Part shown: in pieces, positions 12,363-13,196 of the stretch | Numbering within the stretch: the first letter of the stretch is position 1 | Layout of the letters: every line of letters starts with the position of its first letter | Source: SZAS-103 sp038316385 | GTDB taxonomy: Bacteria; Pseudomonadota; Gammaproteobacteria; Xanthomonadales; Xanthomonadaceae | Length of the DNA: 13,196 nucleotides | Direction of reading: 5' to 3' | Assembly: GCA_038316385.1 (NCBI GenBank) | Contig: JBBQAN010000031.1 | Span: 1 to 13,196, forward strand | The notes under the pieces: model-generated | Databases searched by the model: none | Told to the model about the DNA's origin: nothing | What the model saw: only the letters and a program-made list of their open reading frames with translations | Made by a program: the position numbers and the translations under genes

Positions 12363-13196
12363 ATGAGCAAAGAACTCTTGCTCGTCGTCGACGCCGTCGC
12401 GAATGAAAAGGGCGTGGACAAAAACGTGATCTTCGATGCGATGGAAGCCGCGCTCGCCTCGGCGGCGAAGAAACGCTACCCGAGCGAAGACGTGGCTGCG
12501 CGCGTGAGCATCGATACCCTGAGCGGCGACTACGAAACGTTCCGCCGCTGGGAAGTCGTTGCCGACGACGTGGTGATGGAATCGCCCGACCGCCAGGTGC
12601 GCATGATGGATGCGGTCGAGACGCATCCGGAAATCCAGGTTGGCGAATTCATCGAGGAGCCGATCGAGAATCCGGAGTTCGGCCGCATCGCAGCGCAGGC
12701 CGCCAAACAGGTGATCGTGCAGCGCGTACGCGAAGCCGAGCGCGCACAGGTCGTGGAAGCGTACAAGGATCGCGTCGGCGAACTCATCACCGGTGTGGTC
12801 AAGCGCGTCGAGCGTGGCAGCGTGTTCATGGACCTGGGCGGCAACGCCGAAGCCTACATCCCGCGCGATCGTGCGATTCCGCGCGAAGCAGTGCGCGCCG
12901 GCGACCGCGTGCGCGGATATCTGTACGAAGTGCGTGCCGAGCCGCGCGGGCCACAATTGTTCGTGTCGCGCAGCGCGCCGGAATTCATGGTCGAGCTGTT
13001 CAAGCTCGAAGTGCCTGAAGTCGGCCAGAACCTGGTCGAGATCAAGGGCGCAGCGCGCGATCCGGGCGATCGCGCCAAGATTGCCGTGCTCGCGCACGAT
13101 CACCGCACCGATCCGATCGGCGCCTGCATCGGCATGCGCGGTTCGCGCGTGCAGGCGGTGTCGAACGAATTGAACGGCGAGCGCATCGATATCGTG
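12363..13196 (+). CDS. nusA: Transcription termination/antitermination factor NusA (5' part, truncated by the window end)
   Basis: The frame is open from the start to the last base, giving 278 residues of a protein usually near 500. NusA binds RNA polymerase and controls pausing, termination and antitermination. The N-terminal polymerase-binding domain (about 1-130) includes MSKELLLVVDAVANEKGV and NPEFGRIAAQAAKQVI. The S1 domain follows (about 137-202, GELITGVVKRVERG and FMDLGGNAEAYIP), then the first KH domain with its G-M-R-G loop (IGMRGSRVQAVSNELNGE, 256-273). The second KH domain and the C-terminal repeats lie outside. ATG 12363 gives the classic MSKELL start. An in-frame ATG at 12309, which overlaps the rimP end by 14 bases, would add 18 Lys/Arg-rich residues; neither start has a strong ribosome site. 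Synteny with rimP and tRNA-fMet confirms the identity. Confidence 0.95.
   Translation, partial: MSKELLLVVDAVANEKGVDKNVIFDAMEAALASAAKKRYPSEDVAARVSIDTLSGDYETFRRWEVVADDVVMESPDRQVRMMDAVETHPEIQVGEFIEEPIENPEFGRIAAQAAKQVIVQRVREAERAQVVEAYKDRVGELITGVVKRVERGSVFMDLGGNAEAYIPRDRAIPREAVRAGDRVRGYLYEVRAEPRGPQLFVSRSAPEFMVELFKLEVPEVGQNLVEIKGAARDPGDRAKIAVLAHDHRTDPIGACIGMRGSRVQAVSNELNGERIDIV

Noticed and set aside
1..13196. Search for CRISPR arrays, phage or transposase genes, toxin-antitoxin pairs, defence genes or riboswitches
   Set aside because: Apart from the REP doublet at 151-223 no direct-repeat array, mobility gene or accessory gene is visible; all coding space is taken by nuo, rimP and nusA. I therefore do not claim a novel system here.

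Overview
This window is a GC-rich bacterial core-genome segment with every gene on the + strand. It holds most of the operon for respiratory complex I (NADH:ubiquinone oxidoreductase, nuoE to nuoN), then an initiator tRNA-fMet, then the start of the rimP-nusA (transcription/ribosome-maturation) operon. The protein sequences and the order nuoN / tRNA-fMet / rimP / nusA look most like Xanthomonadales (Lysobacterales; Xanthomonas/Stenotrophomonas/Rhodanobacter relatives) among the Gammaproteobacteria. A GTAG-headed palindromic repeat doublet between nuoE and nuoF, of the kind known from that order, agrees. This assignment comes from recalled family sequences, not from a search.

Layout. Bases 1-154 are the last 50 codons of nuoE. 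Bases 151-223 are a REP doublet (REPIN-like) that overlaps the nuoE stop and fills most of the nuoE-nuoF gap. Then come nuoF (239-1561), nuoG (1558-3921), nuoH (3925-5052), nuoI (5049-5537), nuoJ (5548-6162), nuoK (6159-6464), nuoL (6470-8488), nuoM (8510-10021) and nuoN (10040-11500). Apart from the REP junction the genes overlap by four bases or lie within about 21 bases of each other, as expected for one translationally coupled transcript. Bases 11501-11564 carry a likely sigma70 promoter, 11565-11641 the initiator tRNA, and 11642-11800 a non-coding leader with one convincing intrinsic terminator and at least two further hairpins. rimP (11801-12322) and the first 278 codons of nusA (12363 to the window end) finish the segment.

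How it works together. NuoE, F and G form the NADH-oxidising arm (FMN plus Fe-S chain). NuoI carries two 4Fe-4S clusters toward the quinone site, which is formed partly by NuoH. NuoJ, K, L, M and N make the proton-pumping membrane arm. The key Fe-S cysteines and proton-channel Glu/Lys residues are all visible, so the complex looks functional. The translation/transcription block downstream is an independent housekeeping unit. Its initiator tRNA sits before rimP-nusA exactly as metY does in E. coli.

I found no phage, defence, CRISPR, toxin-antitoxin or other novel system. The most interesting items are the REP doublet that sits on the nuoE stop codon, the structured leader between the tRNA and rimP, and a U:U rather than C:A mismatch at position 1:72 of the initiator tRNA.
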